Below, in pieces: positions 45,688 to 54,604 of a stretch of DNA of 64,000 bases (its first letter is position 1; every line of letters starts with the position of its first letter). The notes beneath the pieces were generated by a model, which saw only the letters and a list, made by a program, of their open reading frames with translations, did no database searches and was not told where the DNA came from. The DNA is from Candidatus Kurthia intestinigallinarum (GTDB taxonomy: Bacteria; Bacillota; Bacilli; Bacillales_A; Planococcaceae), in NCBI RefSeq assembly GCF_003991225.1, contig NZ_JTFC01000033.1:1-64000 (forward strand), written 5' to 3'. A program made the position numbers and the translations under genes.

Positions 45688-45813
45688 TTACGAACAATAA
45701 TAATCTATTCCTTTGTTATGCAGAGATTCTATTATTCTTTGAAATTTCAGACTTTTAAGCGGAGAATTATGATACGATACAAACATACATAATGCTTAAA
45801 GGAGCTGGCTTTA

Positions 45814-46605
45814 GTGGCAATTAAAACAGTAATTTTTGATTTAGATGATACGCTTTTATGGGATAAAAAAAGTATTGCAGATGCCTTTGCGAAGACTTGT
45901 GTACAAGCAGCGCAAAAATATCCTCAAATTGATGGAGCGAAATTAGAAGACTATGTGCGCAGTGCAGCACGTACACTTTATGAAGGCTATGAAACATATG
46001 ATTATACGGTACAAATCGGAATTAATCCATTTGAAGGTTTATGGGGCCATTTTGATGACCCGACAGAGGATTTTCAAAAGATGAAAGCCATCGTGCCAAC
46101 ATATCGTAGTGATGCATGGACAGCAGGTTTAAAAGAATATGGTATTGATGATAAGGATTTTGGACATGAGCTAGGTGAAAAATTTGTCGAGAATCGTATT
46201 GCAAGTCCATGTGTATATGATGAAACATACGCGGTGTTAGATAGTTTAAAAGAAGACTATCAATTAATTCTTTTAACAAATGGGGCACCGAGCCTTCAAA
46301 ATAAAAAATTAGAAATTACACCAGAGCTTGTACCTTATTTCGATAAAATTATTATTTCTGGTGATTTTGGTATCGGGAAACCAGATGCCTCTATTTTTGA
46401 ACATGTTTTGACATTTGCAGATGGGAATGCGGAAGAATGTCTTATGGTAGGCGATAACTTAATGACAGATATTCTAGGCTCATCTCGCGTCAATATGCGT
46501 AATGTATGGATAAACCGTGAGGATAAGGCACCTAACGATGTTGTCGTACCTACATATGAAATTGATACCTTAACAAAATTAAAACCATTAATCGACTCAT
46601 TATAA
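45814..46605 (+). CDS. HAD superfamily hydrolase
   Basis: A 263-aa HAD-IA type phosphatase. Motif I DLDDTLL (Asp9, Asp11), motif II LLTNG, motif III Lys in GIGKPDASIF and motif IV GDNLMTDI are all present, with a helical cap at about 20-110. The GTG start follows AAAGGAG. Related to B. subtilis YsaA-type hydrolases; the substrate is unknown. Phosphoserine phosphatase activity would suit the nearby serine genes but is only a possibility. Next to a 29-aa membrane peptide gene. Confidence 0.88.
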   Translation: MAIKTVIFDLDDTLLWDKKSIADAFAKTCVQAAQKYPQIDGAKLEDYVRSAARTLYEGYETYDYTVQIGINPFEGLWGHFDDPTEDFQKMKAIVPTYRSDAWTAGLKEYGIDDKDFGHELGEKFVENRIASPCVYDETYAVLDSLKEDYQLILLTNGAPSLQNKKLEITPELVPYFDKIIISGDFGIGKPDASIFEHVLTFADGNAEECLMVGDNLMTDILGSSRVNMRNVWINREDKAPNDVVVPTYEIDTLTKLKPLIDSL

Positions 46606-46659
46606 TGAACTTATCACCTTTTTTAAACGTTCTAAACGAATAGAAAAGGAGTGGGAGCG

Positions 46660-46749
46660 ATGCCTAACAAATCAAATAAAAAAATGTCTATGGCAGTTAT
46701 TGCGATGATTTTAACAATTGCGATTGTTTTGTATCGATTATATAGTTAG
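46660..46749 (+). CDS. 29-residue single-span membrane peptide
   Basis: A small open frame with SD (AAAGGAG, then GGGAG) before the ATG. The peptide has a basic N-terminus (MPNKSNKKM) and one hydrophobic helix of about 16 residues (MAVIAMILTIAIVLYR). It has a terminator just downstream. No family is recognised. Confidence 0.55.
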   Translation: MPNKSNKKMSMAVIAMILTIAIVLYRLYS

Positions 46750-46758
46750 TGCTACTGA

Positions 46759-46797
46759 GCATGTCTTACGGAATTATTTCGCAAGACATGCTTTTTT
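46759..46797 (+). terminator. Terminator after the small membrane peptide
   Basis: GCATGTCTT pairs with AAGACATGC and T7 follows. Confidence 0.85.
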
Positions 46798-46803
46798 AGC
46801 GCA

Positions 46804-46837
46804 TAAAAAAAGACTTAGGAATTTTCCTAAGCCTCTT
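46804..46837 (-). terminator. Terminator of the serA operon
   Basis: On the minus strand AAGAGGCTTAGGA pairs with TCCTAAGTCTTTT (13 bp, two G-U) with U6. Confidence 0.88.
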
Positions 46838-46848
46838 TTACGTATACT

Positions 46849-48435
46849 TTATAGTTTGATTTCTTTTGCGTCGAATACGCCTTCTGTTGCGATAACGAAG
46901 TCTAAGCTTTCAACTGTGTTGTCAATTGCTAACATCATAATTGCATCGCCACCTTCATCAGCACGACCAACTTGCATTGTTGCAATGTTGACGTTCTGCT
47001 CAGCTAATGAAGTACCTACACGACCAATTACACCAGGTTTATCTGTGTGCTTGATGAATAGTAAGTTACCTTCAGGAACAACGTCTACTACATATTGGTC
47101 AACTTGTACGATACGAGCACCAAGGCCGTTTAGTAATGTTCCTTTTACAGAATGTTTTTCGTTTTCAGTGATAACTTCAACTGTAATTGAGCTTAAGAAT
47201 GCACGAGCTTGTGTAGATTTTTGTTCGCTAATTTTGATGCCGTTGCGATCAGCAAGGTAGCGAGCGTTTACGTTGTTTACATGGTTACCTAAGTTACGAG
47301 TAAGTACACCTTTTACTGTATTATTCGTTAATGGACGCACATCATAGTTTGCGACGTCACCAGAGTAGTAGATGTTGATTTCATTTACAGCTTCTTCTGT
47401 TAAGTTCATTGCGAATGCACCGATTTTTTCACCTAATTCAAAGAATGGTTCAACTTTTGCTACAACATCTTTAGGAACTGAAGGCATGTTTACAGGGTTT
47501 TGAACTGTACCAACGTTGAAGTAAGATAGAATATCATTACTTACGTCTACTGCTACAGATTCTTGTGCTTCTACTGTAGATGCACCTAAGTGAGGTGTTG
47601 CGATAACTTGTGGAAGATCTAATAGGCGGTTACCTACGAATGGTTCTTCCTCCATAACATCTAATGCAGCGCCCGCTACTTTACCAGATTCGATTGCATT
47701 ATATAGTGCTTCCTCATCGATAATACCACCACGTGCACAGTTGATGATACGAACGCCATCTTTCATGACGTTAAAGATATCTTCGTTAATCATATGACGA
47801 GTAGAATCAAGTAATGGTGTGTGAACAGTAATGAAATCTGCTACCTTCGCAACATCTTCTACTGAACCGTAATCTACGCCCGCTTTTTCAGCTTTTTCAG
47901 CAGTTAAGAATGGATCGTATGCGATAACGTTCATGCGGTTACCTTTTGCACGGTGTGCCACTTCTTGACCAATACGACCGAAGCCGATAACACCAAGCGT
48001 TTTGTTTTTAAGCTCAACGCCGACGAATTTTTTACGATCCCAACGGCCTTCTTTTAGTGTAATGAACGCTTGTGGAATGTGGCGAGCAAGAGCGAAAATC
48101 ATCGCTGTTGTATGCTCAGCAGCAGAGTTTGTGTTACCATCTGGAGCGTTAACAACGATAATCCCTTTTTCAGTTGCAGCTTCAAGGTCGATGTTGTCCA
48201 CACCAACGCCAGCGCGTCCGATAAGTTTTAAGTTGTCAGCAGCTTCGATAATGTCACGCGTTACTTTTGTTTGAGAACGTACTAATAATACATCATAGTT
48301 AGCAATAATCGCTTTTAATTCTTCTGGTTGAAGGCCAGTTTTAATGTCAATATTTAAATCTAATTCTTTCTCTTGACGTAGTGGGTAAATACCATCTTCG
48401 CTTAGTGGGTCACTGATTAAAATGTTAATAGCCAT
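46849..48435 (-). CDS. serA: D-3-phosphoglycerate dehydrogenase
   Basis: A 528-aa enzyme for the first step of serine synthesis. The NAD-binding motif is LGVIGFGRIGQEVA (about 143-156). Catalytic Arg is in CARGGIIDE, Glu in EEPFVGN and His in ATPHLGAST (about 282). An intervening domain (about 320-445) and a C-terminal ACT domain (about 455-528, LLFIKHTDKPGVIGRVGTSL) make it the long, serine-regulated type. AAGGAGAG precedes the ATG. It lies 14 nt behind the aminotransferase gene, both under the T-box leader. Confidence 0.97.
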   Translation of the reverse strand: MAINILISDPLSEDGIYPLRQEKELDLNIDIKTGLQPEELKAIIANYDVLLVRSQTKVTRDIIEAADNLKLIGRAGVGVDNIDLEAATEKGIIVVNAPDGNTNSAAEHTTAMIFALARHIPQAFITLKEGRWDRKKFVGVELKNKTLGVIGFGRIGQEVAHRAKGNRMNVIAYDPFLTAEKAEKAGVDYGSVEDVAKVADFITVHTPLLDSTRHMINEDIFNVMKDGVRIINCARGGIIDEEALYNAIESGKVAGAALDVMEEEPFVGNRLLDLPQVIATPHLGASTVEAQESVAVDVSNDILSYFNVGTVQNPVNMPSVPKDVVAKVEPFFELGEKIGAFAMNLTEEAVNEINIYYSGDVANYDVRPLTNNTVKGVLTRNLGNHVNNVNARYLADRNGIKISEQKSTQARAFLSSITVEVITENEKHSVKGTLLNGLGARIVQVDQYVVDVVPEGNLLFIKHTDKPGVIGRVGTSLAEQNVNIATMQVGRADEGGDAIMMLAIDNTVESLDFVIATEGVFDAKEIKL

Positions 48436-48449
48436 CGTTAATTCTCTCC

Positions 48450-49622
48450 TTATTGTGTCACAGTTGTTGTAGTTTTTTGTAAGTAAATTTCTTGAGCGGC
48501 GCGAGTACCGGCGCCAAGCTCGATTGTTTTTCCAACTTTCGTTAAGGCAATTTCAAATGCACTAATATATTGAAGTACGTCAGCAGGTGAGCAATAGCCC
48601 ATATGACCAATGCGGAAAATGGTATCGGTCATTTTATCAAGCCCGCTTGCGACATCGATATTGAAATCTTCTTTCAGCACTTTGCGGAAGGCCTGTGCAT
48701 CAAAATCTGTAGGGGCAACAGCCGTCACAGAAGGGGATGCATAAGCATCTTCAACAAGTAAGTTCACGTCGAGCGCCTTTAAAGCTGCACGTGTCATGTC
48801 ACGCATTAACGTGTGACGAGCATATACTTCTTCAACGCCTTCTTCTTCTAATTGATCCAGGACTGCATCAAGACCATGGAAAAGGCCAAGAGCAGGTGTA
48901 AAAGGGGTGTTACCTTTTTCGAGGGCATCGCGATGTTTTGTTAGGTCTAAGTAGTAGCCCTTTGTATCATTTTGTTCAATAGCTTTCCAAGCGCGGTCAC
49001 TTACGGCAATAAATGCTAAACCAGTAGGGAGCATAAAGCCTTTTTGTGAGCCAGTAACGACAATGTCGAGACCCCATTCGTCCATTTTTGTTTCAGCACA
49101 AGCAACGGCTGAAACACCATCAGCAATAACGATGATGTCATCATTAATGGCATGGACGGCTTTAGCAAGTTCACCAACAGGGTTTAGAACACCTGTTGAC
49201 GTTTCACAAAATGTTGAGAACACTGCTTTAATATCAGAATGTTGTTTGATGTGTTCAATTACTTCATCAAGTGGGAACGGTTGGCCCCACTCGGTAGTAA
49301 ATTCGTCTACATCTAATTCATAGCTTTCGCAAATCTCTGTAAAACGATGGCCAAAAACACCTGTTGAAAGAACAAGTACTTTATCGCCCTTCGTCGTTAC
49401 ATTGACGACAGCAGCTTCAAGACTGGATGTACCGCTACCTGCAATCATTAAAATATCTTGCGATGTCCCAAAAAAATTTTTCAGTCTAGGTTTAATATTT
49501 TGAATAATTTGATAAGTTTGCGGCGCATGATGCCCAGCCATTGACTGTGTCATTGCGCGGTTCACACGTGGTGGAACTGGAGTTGGACCTGGAATACGTA
49601 ACACTTGATAATCTTGTAACAT
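48450..49622 (-). CDS. Class V aminotransferase (alanine-glyoxylate / serine-pyruvate type) in the serine operon
   Basis: A 390-aa PLP enzyme of fold type I. The N-terminus LRIPGPTPVPPRV, GSGTSSLEAA, PLP Asp168 (VIADGVSAVA) and Schiff-base Lys194 (VTGSQKGFM) match alanine-glyoxylate/serine-pyruvate aminotransferases (YurG-like), not SerC. Because it is co-transcribed with serA behind a T-box and serC is missing from its usual place, I infer that it makes phosphoserine from phosphohydroxypyruvate, or serine from hydroxypyruvate. The start at ATG 49622 fits AGGAG 9 nt upstream; the TTG six bases earlier is less likely. Confidence 0.9.
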   Translation of the reverse strand: MLQDYQVLRIPGPTPVPPRVNRAMTQSMAGHHAPQTYQIIQNIKPRLKNFFGTSQDILMIAGSGTSSLEAAVVNVTTKGDKVLVLSTGVFGHRFTEICESYELDVDEFTTEWGQPFPLDEVIEHIKQHSDIKAVFSTFCETSTGVLNPVGELAKAVHAINDDIIVIADGVSAVACAETKMDEWGLDIVVTGSQKGFMLPTGLAFIAVSDRAWKAIEQNDTKGYYLDLTKHRDALEKGNTPFTPALGLFHGLDAVLDQLEEEGVEEVYARHTLMRDMTRAALKALDVNLLVEDAYASPSVTAVAPTDFDAQAFRKVLKEDFNIDVASGLDKMTDTIFRIGHMGYCSPADVLQYISAFEIALTKVGKTIELGAGTRAAQEIYLQKTTTTVTQ

Positions 49623-49649
49623 AAACAAAAGCTCCTCTCAAAGTTAAAA

Positions 49650-49940
49650 ATAAAAGCCTTTCATCCCATACAATCGCAGACGTGTGTCTATGACTGTAGG
49701 GGCGAAAGGCTAAATTAACAATCTAGTAACGCGGTACCACCCTAATTTTCCTGTTCAAAATAAGAACGAGGCTTTGCTTTATGCGTAACGTGCATGTGAC
49801 GAATCTTCCTACTTTGGAATTTTCAGAAGATCTACTCGGGAGTGGAACTTATAATTGAAACCGCTGATTTGCACCGACCACCAGCTCGCTGTGAGGCTTT
49901 CAAAAATATAAGTATGTCTCTTTCAACGTATTTTTGCGTG
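49650..49940 (-). ncRNA. T-box leader of the aminotransferase-serA operon
   Basis: Read on the minus strand, the leader has a Stem I region with the AGCTGGTGGTCGGTGCAAATCAGC block, the invariant T-box AGGGTGGTACCGCG (49730-49743) and a terminator AGCCTTTC...GAAAGGCT with a T-rich tail (49650-49713). The 3' side of Stem I carries GTTCCACTCC, with UCC followed by A as the likely Ser specifier; the specifier call is tentative. Uncharged tRNA-Ser would stabilise the antiterminator and switch on serine synthesis. Confidence 0.92.
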
Positions 49941-49956
49941 ATTTGAATTTAACACA

Positions 49957-49985
49957 ATATTAAAGCGATTATTCAGTAATGTCAA
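49957..49985 (-). promoter_or_regulatory. Promoter of the T-box leader
   Basis: On the minus strand TTGACA (49985-49980), a 17-bp spacer and TAATAT (49962-49957). Confidence 0.78.
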
Positions 49986-50039
49986 TATTTATTTCATTAT
50001 TAATTTTAAAATAACTAGAAAAAGGTAACTAAAAAGATA

Positions 50040-50084
50040 AAAAACGAACAAATAACGTTTTTATTGTAATTAATGTTCGTCCTT
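50040..50084. promoter_or_regulatory. Second candidate PurR box pair
   Basis: ACGAACA (50044-50050) and TGTTCGT (50074-50080) are inverted, with CGAA and TTCG cores 27 nt apart, the geometry expected for paired PurBoxes with a 17-nt gap. It lies about 60 bp upstream of the serA-operon promoter and 220 bp before the enoyl-CoA hydratase gene. Nothing else is evident between 49986 and 50304. Confidence 0.4.
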
Positions 50085-50304
50085 TATGAGAGGACATAAA
50101 TTAAGCATTTTTATTGAAAACAAAAAAATCAACCTATACAACTATCGAATCTTTTACAATAGAGACTGGTTAAGAAAACTTCATTTTCCTAAAGCAATAA
50201 AAGTTTAAATAATTAGAAAATTCTACGAATATTAAAGGAATTTCTCGGTTATGTAGCGAATATAGCAAAAGAAGTGAATGACTATTCATAAAGGAGTGTT
50301 AACA

Positions 50305-51087
50305 ATGACATACGAAACAATCTTATGTGAAGTGAATGATAAGGTAGCAGTTGTTACCTTAAACCGTCCACAGGCGATGAATACATTAAATGAACAAATG
50401 GCCGTAGATTTAGCTGAATGTTTTGAAGCACTATACAAAGAGAATGTTCAGATTCTCATGCTACAAGGAGCTGAAAAAGTTTTTTCAGCAGGTGGTGATA
50501 TTAAAGAAATGTTAAAAGGTGCTTCAGTAGGAGCGGATACCGAACAGGTCATGACGTATTTAACGCGTGCGATTAAGGCGTTGTATATGCTTCCAGCGGT
50601 GACGGTAGCGGTCGTACACGGTGCAGCAGCAGGTTTTGGTTTAAGTTTGGCGCTTGCTTGTGATTATGTGATTGTTGAGCAAGATGCAAAGTTAGCGATG
50701 AATTTTATCGGCATTGGACTTATTCCAGATGGTGGCGGCCATTTCTTTATGAAAGAACGTGTAGGCGCTGTGAAGGCGAAGCAAATGATTTGGGAAGGTC
50801 GCGTTATGGACGGTGAAGAGGCTGTTGAATGGGATTTGGCAGATATTGTAGTAGAAAATGGTATGGCAAAAGAAGTAGCGCAGCAGTTTGTTGCACAACA
50901 ACTTCAAACACCATTAGTAGCGAAGATTGAAACAAAGCTTTTATTAAACGGTTCGCAAGAAAATAAACTAGACAAATATTTAGCACAGGAAGCGGAAATA
51001 CAACCGCGTATGCGTGCAACGAAAGATCATTTAGAAGGAATTCAAGCCTTTGTAGAAAAACGCCAGCCAGTATTTAATGGAGAATAG
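50305..51087 (+). CDS. Enoyl-CoA hydratase/isomerase family protein
   Basis: A 260-aa crotonase-fold protein: NRPQAMNTLNEQ near residue 20, oxyanion-hole segments EKVFSAGGDIKEM (about 60-72) and HGAAAGFGLSLALACDY (about 103-119), and GLIPDGGGHFF. The first catalytic Glu of true hydratases is replaced in GAAAGFG, and the second region has PDGGG, so the reaction may be isomerase- or hydratase-like. The start at 50305 follows AAAGGAG by 8 nt; the in-frame start at 50278 has none. Monocistronic. Confidence 0.88.
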   Translation: MTYETILCEVNDKVAVVTLNRPQAMNTLNEQMAVDLAECFEALYKENVQILMLQGAEKVFSAGGDIKEMLKGASVGADTEQVMTYLTRAIKALYMLPAVTVAVVHGAAAGFGLSLALACDYVIVEQDAKLAMNFIGIGLIPDGGGHFFMKERVGAVKAKQMIWEGRVMDGEEAVEWDLADIVVENGMAKEVAQQFVAQQLQTPLVAKIETKLLLNGSQENKLDKYLAQEAEIQPRMRATKDHLEGIQAFVEKRQPVFNGE

Positions 51088-51088
51088 A

Positions 51089-51130
51089 AAAAAGGAGGAT
51101 GCGCAACTGATTCGTGCGCATTCTCCTTTT
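51089..51130. terminator. Bidirectional terminator
   Basis: AAAAGGAGGATGCGCA pairs with TGCGCATTCTCCTTTT (16 bp, one G-T). Confidence 0.9.
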
Positions 51131-51138
51131 ATTTCGCG

Positions 51139-51324
51139 TTACACATGAAAAACAATTAATTTTCCTTTATTATTCACTAGACGATGTGTTTTATCTGTCA
51201 GTCCTAGTTCTTCAATCTTTTGTGCACCTTGTTCTTTTGCGATATCGTCTGATTCGAATTCCCAATCCTCATCGAATAATGATTCGCCTGTCTTCTCAAA
51301 TGCTGTAAAACGATATGATGTCAT
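51139..51324 (-). CDS. Small conserved acidic protein (YhzC-like)
   Basis: A 61-aa protein: MTSYRFTAFEKTGESLFDEDW, then EQGAQKIEELGL and a basic strand NKGKLIVFHV. Location next to yhaM and general form recall B. subtilis YhzC; I am not certain. ATG 51324 is chosen over an upstream in-frame start (51408), since AGGGGTGGAG precedes it. No membrane segment or catalytic motif. Confidence 0.7.
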   Translation of the reverse strand: MTSYRFTAFEKTGESLFDEDWEFESDDIAKEQGAQKIEELGLTDKTHRLVNNKGKLIVFHV

Positions 51325-51525
51325 TTTCTCCACCCCTAATTGTTTAAAATTGTAAATGAACTTATATTCATTATACAAAAAAATGGAAAATAATTCATCA
51401 AAAAACAATTGGTTTCGGCATTTTTATGTTACTCAATCGGGCAAAATGGTACAATAAATAATGTAAATAAATGAAGTGAAGCCGAATTATTTGGCAAGCT
51501 GAAAATGAAGGGGGACGAACTCCAC

Positions 51526-52461
51526 ATGAGCGGTATTGCAACGTTAAAAGTAGGAGATTCAGTCGATCAATATCTATTGATTAAACAATCAACAAAAGGT
51601 GTCACAACAATGGGGAAACCATTTATGACACTGATTTTACAAGATAAAAGTGGTAGTATTGAGGCCAAACTTTGGGATGCAGGCGAAGAACAAGTACGTC
51701 TTTATCCAGCAGGAATTGTTGTACACATTGGTGGGGAAATTCAAGATTACCGTGGTAAATTGCAACTGCGTATTAAACAAATTCGCCCATTACGCCCAGA
51801 CGAAACAATTGGCGTAGAAGATTTAATTCAATCATCTGAAACACCAAAAGAACAATTATACGAAGAATTTAGTCAATATTTCTTTGAAATTAAAAATCCA
51901 AATATTTCACGTATCACACGTCATATCGTACGCAAATTCCAAGAGCAACTAATGACATTCCCTGCAGCTACAAAAAATCACCATGAGTATGCTTCTGGAC
52001 TTTTAGAGCATGAAACATCAATGCTACGTCTTGCAAAGTCGATTTGTGACCTATATCCAACATTAAATCGCGATTTATTGTATGCAGGAGTTATTTTACA
52101 TGATATCGGTAAAGTAATTGAATTATCAGGTCCGATTTCGACAGTTTACACGGCAAAAGGGAACTTACTTGGGCATATTAACATTATGGTATCTGAAATC
52201 GAAAAGGCAGCCGCAGAGCTTGAAATCGATGGAGAAGAAGTCATGTTATTAGAGCATATGGTACTGTCTCATCATGGTAAAGAAGAATATGGCAGCCCGA
52301 AAAAACCAATGCTGCAAGAGGCAGAAATGTTATTCTACATTGACAATATCGATGCGAAGATGAATATGCTAAAACGTGCATTAAGCAAAACAGAGCCTGG
52401 TGAATTTACAGAGCGCCTATTTGCGTTAGATAACCGTTCATTCTATAAACCAACTATTTAA
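51526..52461 (+). CDS. yhaM: 3'-5' exoribonuclease YhaM
   Basis: A 311-aa enzyme with an OB-fold (about 5-95, [22 protein letters not shown]) and an HD phosphohydrolase domain (about 155-290). The metal-binding residues are in [17 protein letters not shown] and ILHDIGK (His-Asp). Degrades RNA, and single-stranded DNA in B. subtilis, from the 3' end with Mn2+ or Co2+. Start ATG 51526 with AGGGGG 12 nt upstream; the ATG at 51505 lies before this SD. Followed by a terminator, convergent with prsA. Confidence 0.95.
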   Translation: MSGIATLKVGDSVDQYLLIKQSTKGVTTMGKPFMTLILQDKSGSIEAKLWDAGEEQVRLYPAGIVVHIGGEIQDYRGKLQLRIKQIRPLRPDETIGVEDLIQSSETPKEQLYEEFSQYFFEIKNPNISRITRHIVRKFQEQLMTFPAATKNHHEYASGLLEHETSMLRLAKSICDLYPTLNRDLLYAGVILHDIGKVIELSGPISTVYTAKGNLLGHINIMVSEIEKAAAELEIDGEEVMLLEHMVLSHHGKEEYGSPKKPMLQEAEMLFYIDNIDAKMNMLKRALSKTEPGEFTERLFALDNRSFYKPTI

Positions 52462-52469
52462 TACTACGA

Positions 52470-52498
52470 AAAGAACTGCTTTGGCAGTTCTTTTTTTT
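52470..52498 (+). terminator. Terminator of yhaM
   Basis: AAGAACTGC pairs with GCAGTTCTT, then T8. Confidence 0.92.
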
Positions 52499-52503
52499 GT
52501 ATG

Positions 52504-52537
52504 CAAAAAAGTCGGCTCTCAATAGAGAACCGACTTT
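52504..52537 (-). terminator. Terminator of prsA
   Basis: On the minus strand AAAGTCGGTTCTC pairs with GAGAGCCGACTTT, then U6. Confidence 0.9.
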
Positions 52538-52549
52538 CTCGTTATAAAA

Positions 52550-53464
52550 TTATTTACTTTCAGTAGTTGATGAGCCTAAGAAGCTAGCTAATGCGTCTTT
52601 TAAATCTTTATCTTCGATTTTAACGTCTGCATCTTTCATCAGTTTTGAAACTTTTTCTTGTAGTTTTGTTTGGTTAGGATCTTCTGCTTTTGCTTTTGTT
52701 AACTGAAGAGTCTTTTTGATTTCATCTTTTTTCTCGTCTAAAGTACCATCGACTTTTTTGTCTTTTGTACCTTCAAGTTTGATGATGTGGTAACCATAAT
52801 CAGATTTTACAGGGTCAGAAATTTCGCCTTTTTTCATTGAGTAAGCAGCATCAGTGAATGCGCCAACCATTTCATCAGGACCGAACCAACCTAGTTCACC
52901 GCCGTTAGCGCCAGAACCTGTATCTGTTGAGTTTTTCTTCGCTAATTTAGCAAAATCAGCACCATCATCTAATTGTTTTTTAAGTTTTTTCGCTGTTTTT
53001 TCATCAGCTACTAAAATATGGCTTGCTTTTACTTCTTTACCTAGACGATCGTAATATGTTTTAATTTCTTCATCCGAAACTTTTACGCCATCACGTTGAG
53101 CCGCTTCTTGTAGTAAAGAAAGTTTTGCATAACGTTTAAACGTATCCTCAGTCATACCTTGAGAAGTTAAGTATGTTTTGAAGTCTGTTCCTTGTGCTTC
53201 CACTTGTTTCTTTTGGTCTTCAACTTTTTTGTCTACTTCTTTATCAGTAACTTTATATTTATCAGACAATACGTTTTCAAGCATAATTAATTGAAGTGCT
53301 TGGCTACCAGCTGATGTTTTCATTTCTTTGTATAATTGTTCGACTGTAACGTCGCCCACTTTAGATGTTGCTACTTTTTCATCCATGCCGCCATTACCAC
53401 ATGCTGCAAGAGTAAGTACAGATGTAGCTAATGTTGCTGCTAAAATACCTTTTTTGATGTTCAT
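52550..53464 (-). CDS. prsA: Extracytoplasmic foldase lipoprotein PrsA (peptidyl-prolyl isomerase)
   Basis: A 304-aa lipoprotein. The signal peptide ends in LAAC (Cys about 21). A SurA-like N-terminal chaperone region (about 35-130) is followed by a parvulin domain (about 133-225: SHILVADEKTAKKL, NSTDTGSGANGGELGWFGPDEMVGAF, GYHIIKLE) and a lysine-rich C-terminal helix. It assists folding of exported proteins at the membrane-wall interface. ATG 53464 is taken; the SD GGGAGAG lies 12 nt upstream and an in-frame start at 53485 is inside it. Confidence 0.96.
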   Translation of the reverse strand: MNIKKGILAATLATSVLTLAACGNGGMDEKVATSKVGDVTVEQLYKEMKTSAGSQALQLIMLENVLSDKYKVTDKEVDKKVEDQKKQVEAQGTDFKTYLTSQGMTEDTFKRYAKLSLLQEAAQRDGVKVSDEEIKTYYDRLGKEVKASHILVADEKTAKKLKKQLDDGADFAKLAKKNSTDTGSGANGGELGWFGPDEMVGAFTDAAYSMKKGEISDPVKSDYGYHIIKLEGTKDKKVDGTLDEKKDEIKKTLQLTKAKAEDPNQTKLQEKVSKLMKDADVKIEDKDLKDALASFLGSSTTESK

Positions 53465-53611
53465 AATAATCGTTTTCTCTCCCAACTTTTGCTTCAGAAT
53501 ATATCTACTTTTGTAACTATAACATAAACGTTTTAAAAAAGGAAAAGGTTGCCTATATTATAATTATAAACTGATTTTACTATGACAAAAGTTGGTATAA
53601 AATAGCATAAA

Positions 53612-53652
53612 AAAAGAAGCGACTATGTATATCTACATAATTGCTTCTTTTT
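53612..53652 (-). terminator. Terminator of the two-span membrane protein gene
   Basis: On the minus strand AAGAAGC..ATGTA pairs with ACATA..GCTTCTT, followed by U7. Confidence 0.82.
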
Positions 53653-53653
53653 C

Positions 53654-53839
53654 TTATACAGCCATCGTCACTTCAATATAGAAAGAAACGAGCAGGATCG
53701 TGATTAAAATATTAATCGTTTTGTAGACTTTAGGTTGCTTCTCCTCAGGGATTTCACGTCTTGCACATAAAGTCGCTGTCATTTTATTAATTTGGAATAA
53801 ATAAAAGACAGAAAATAAAATAACGAATAATACGATCAT
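53654..53839 (-). CDS. Small two-span membrane protein, unknown
   Basis: A 61-aa protein with hydrophobic segments at about 2-15 and 42-58, joined by a charged loop (CARREIPEEKQPKVYK). The second of two close ATGs (53839) is chosen because AGGAGG is 7 nt upstream of it, while the first overlaps the SD. Located between prsA and scoC. Not recognised. Confidence 0.7.
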   Translation of the reverse strand: MIVLFVILFSVFYLFQINKMTATLCARREIPEEKQPKVYKTINILITILLVSFYIEVTMAV

Positions 53840-53902
53840 GTCCATTCCTCCTCTCTCGTACTATTTACTAAGCATATCAAATGCCAGGGCAAAAACACAA
53901 CA

Positions 53903-54457
53903 TTAACGCAAGGGAATTAAGATTTGAAAACCTTTATCATTTTCTTCGATTAATGCTTTTTTAGGTGCCTTTAGTAAATGTTTCACATATAACAAGTCAA
54001 TTAAACATAATCCGCTATGAAAAGCGAGTAAAAGTGTGAAATAATGACGGAATGATGGGTACACTAGTGCACCTATAATCAAAATTATATTGATTACGAT
54101 AAATGGTACGATTAATGATGTGATATAACGAGATTTAAGGACAGGTTCTGTTACGTGTAACTTTAATATTGGTACGATTTTTAAATAATACTTTATATGA
54201 AAACGAATATGTTTTTTTTCTTTAATTAGCGGCAAGAAATGTAATAATTTATGCACGGGATAGATCATCAATAATACAATGATGAACAATGGAAACAGTT
54301 TATCTGAAACTGGTTCATGGCGAAATACATTTAATGCGATATAAAAAACAGAAAATACAGCGAGCATACTTATGATTGACATCAATAAAATACGATCGTG
54401 GCCATAGTGTTTTTGTACATTAATGGTTTTCCAGCAATGCAAGTTACGCATCTCCAT
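53903..54457 (-). CDS. DUF3267-like membrane protein without the catalytic Glu
   Basis: A 184-aa protein with about four hydrophobic segments. It has the form of DUF3267 putative membrane zincins, in which an HExxH-type motif is expected at the end of the second span. Here the motif reads PVHKLLHFLP (about residue 67-76): both His are kept but Lys replaces Glu, so peptidase activity is unlikely. The start at 54457 is unsure because GGAG overlaps the first codons (ATGGAGATG). Terminator after the gene not obvious. Confidence 0.7.
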   Translation of the reverse strand: MEMRNLHCWKTINVQKHYGHDRILLMSIISMLAVFSVFYIALNVFRHEPVSDKLFPLFIIVLLMIYPVHKLLHFLPLIKEKKHIRFHIKYYLKIVPILKLHVTEPVLKSRYITSLIVPFIVINIILIIGALVYPSFRHYFTLLLAFHSGLCLIDLLYVKHLLKAPKKALIEENDKGFQILIPLR

Positions 54458-54550
54458 TCATTTAAAATTCTCGATACATAACATTAATCTTTTTCATAGT
54501 GAAAAGCAAGCTTTTTAACTACTATCAGATAAAAAATGATTTAAAGACAA

Positions 54551-54590
54551 AATAACCCCTCTATTGTAGTTGCTACAATAGAGGGATTAC
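54551..54590 (-). terminator. Terminator of scoC
   Basis: CCCTCTATTGTAG pairs with CTACAATAGAGGG/AATAACC around TTG. The U-rich side is on the minus strand. Confidence 0.88.
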
Positions 54591-54604
54591 TTGGAACAAT
54601 TTAT

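Noticed and set aside
46718..47260. A 180-codon + strand frame overlapping serA
   Set aside because: It lies mostly antisense to serA, runs through two terminators and has no ribosome-binding site.
51089..51130. The 16-bp palindrome after the crotonase-fold gene as a regulatory element
   Set aside because: It lies between convergent genes and has A/T tails on both sides, so it is a bidirectional terminator.
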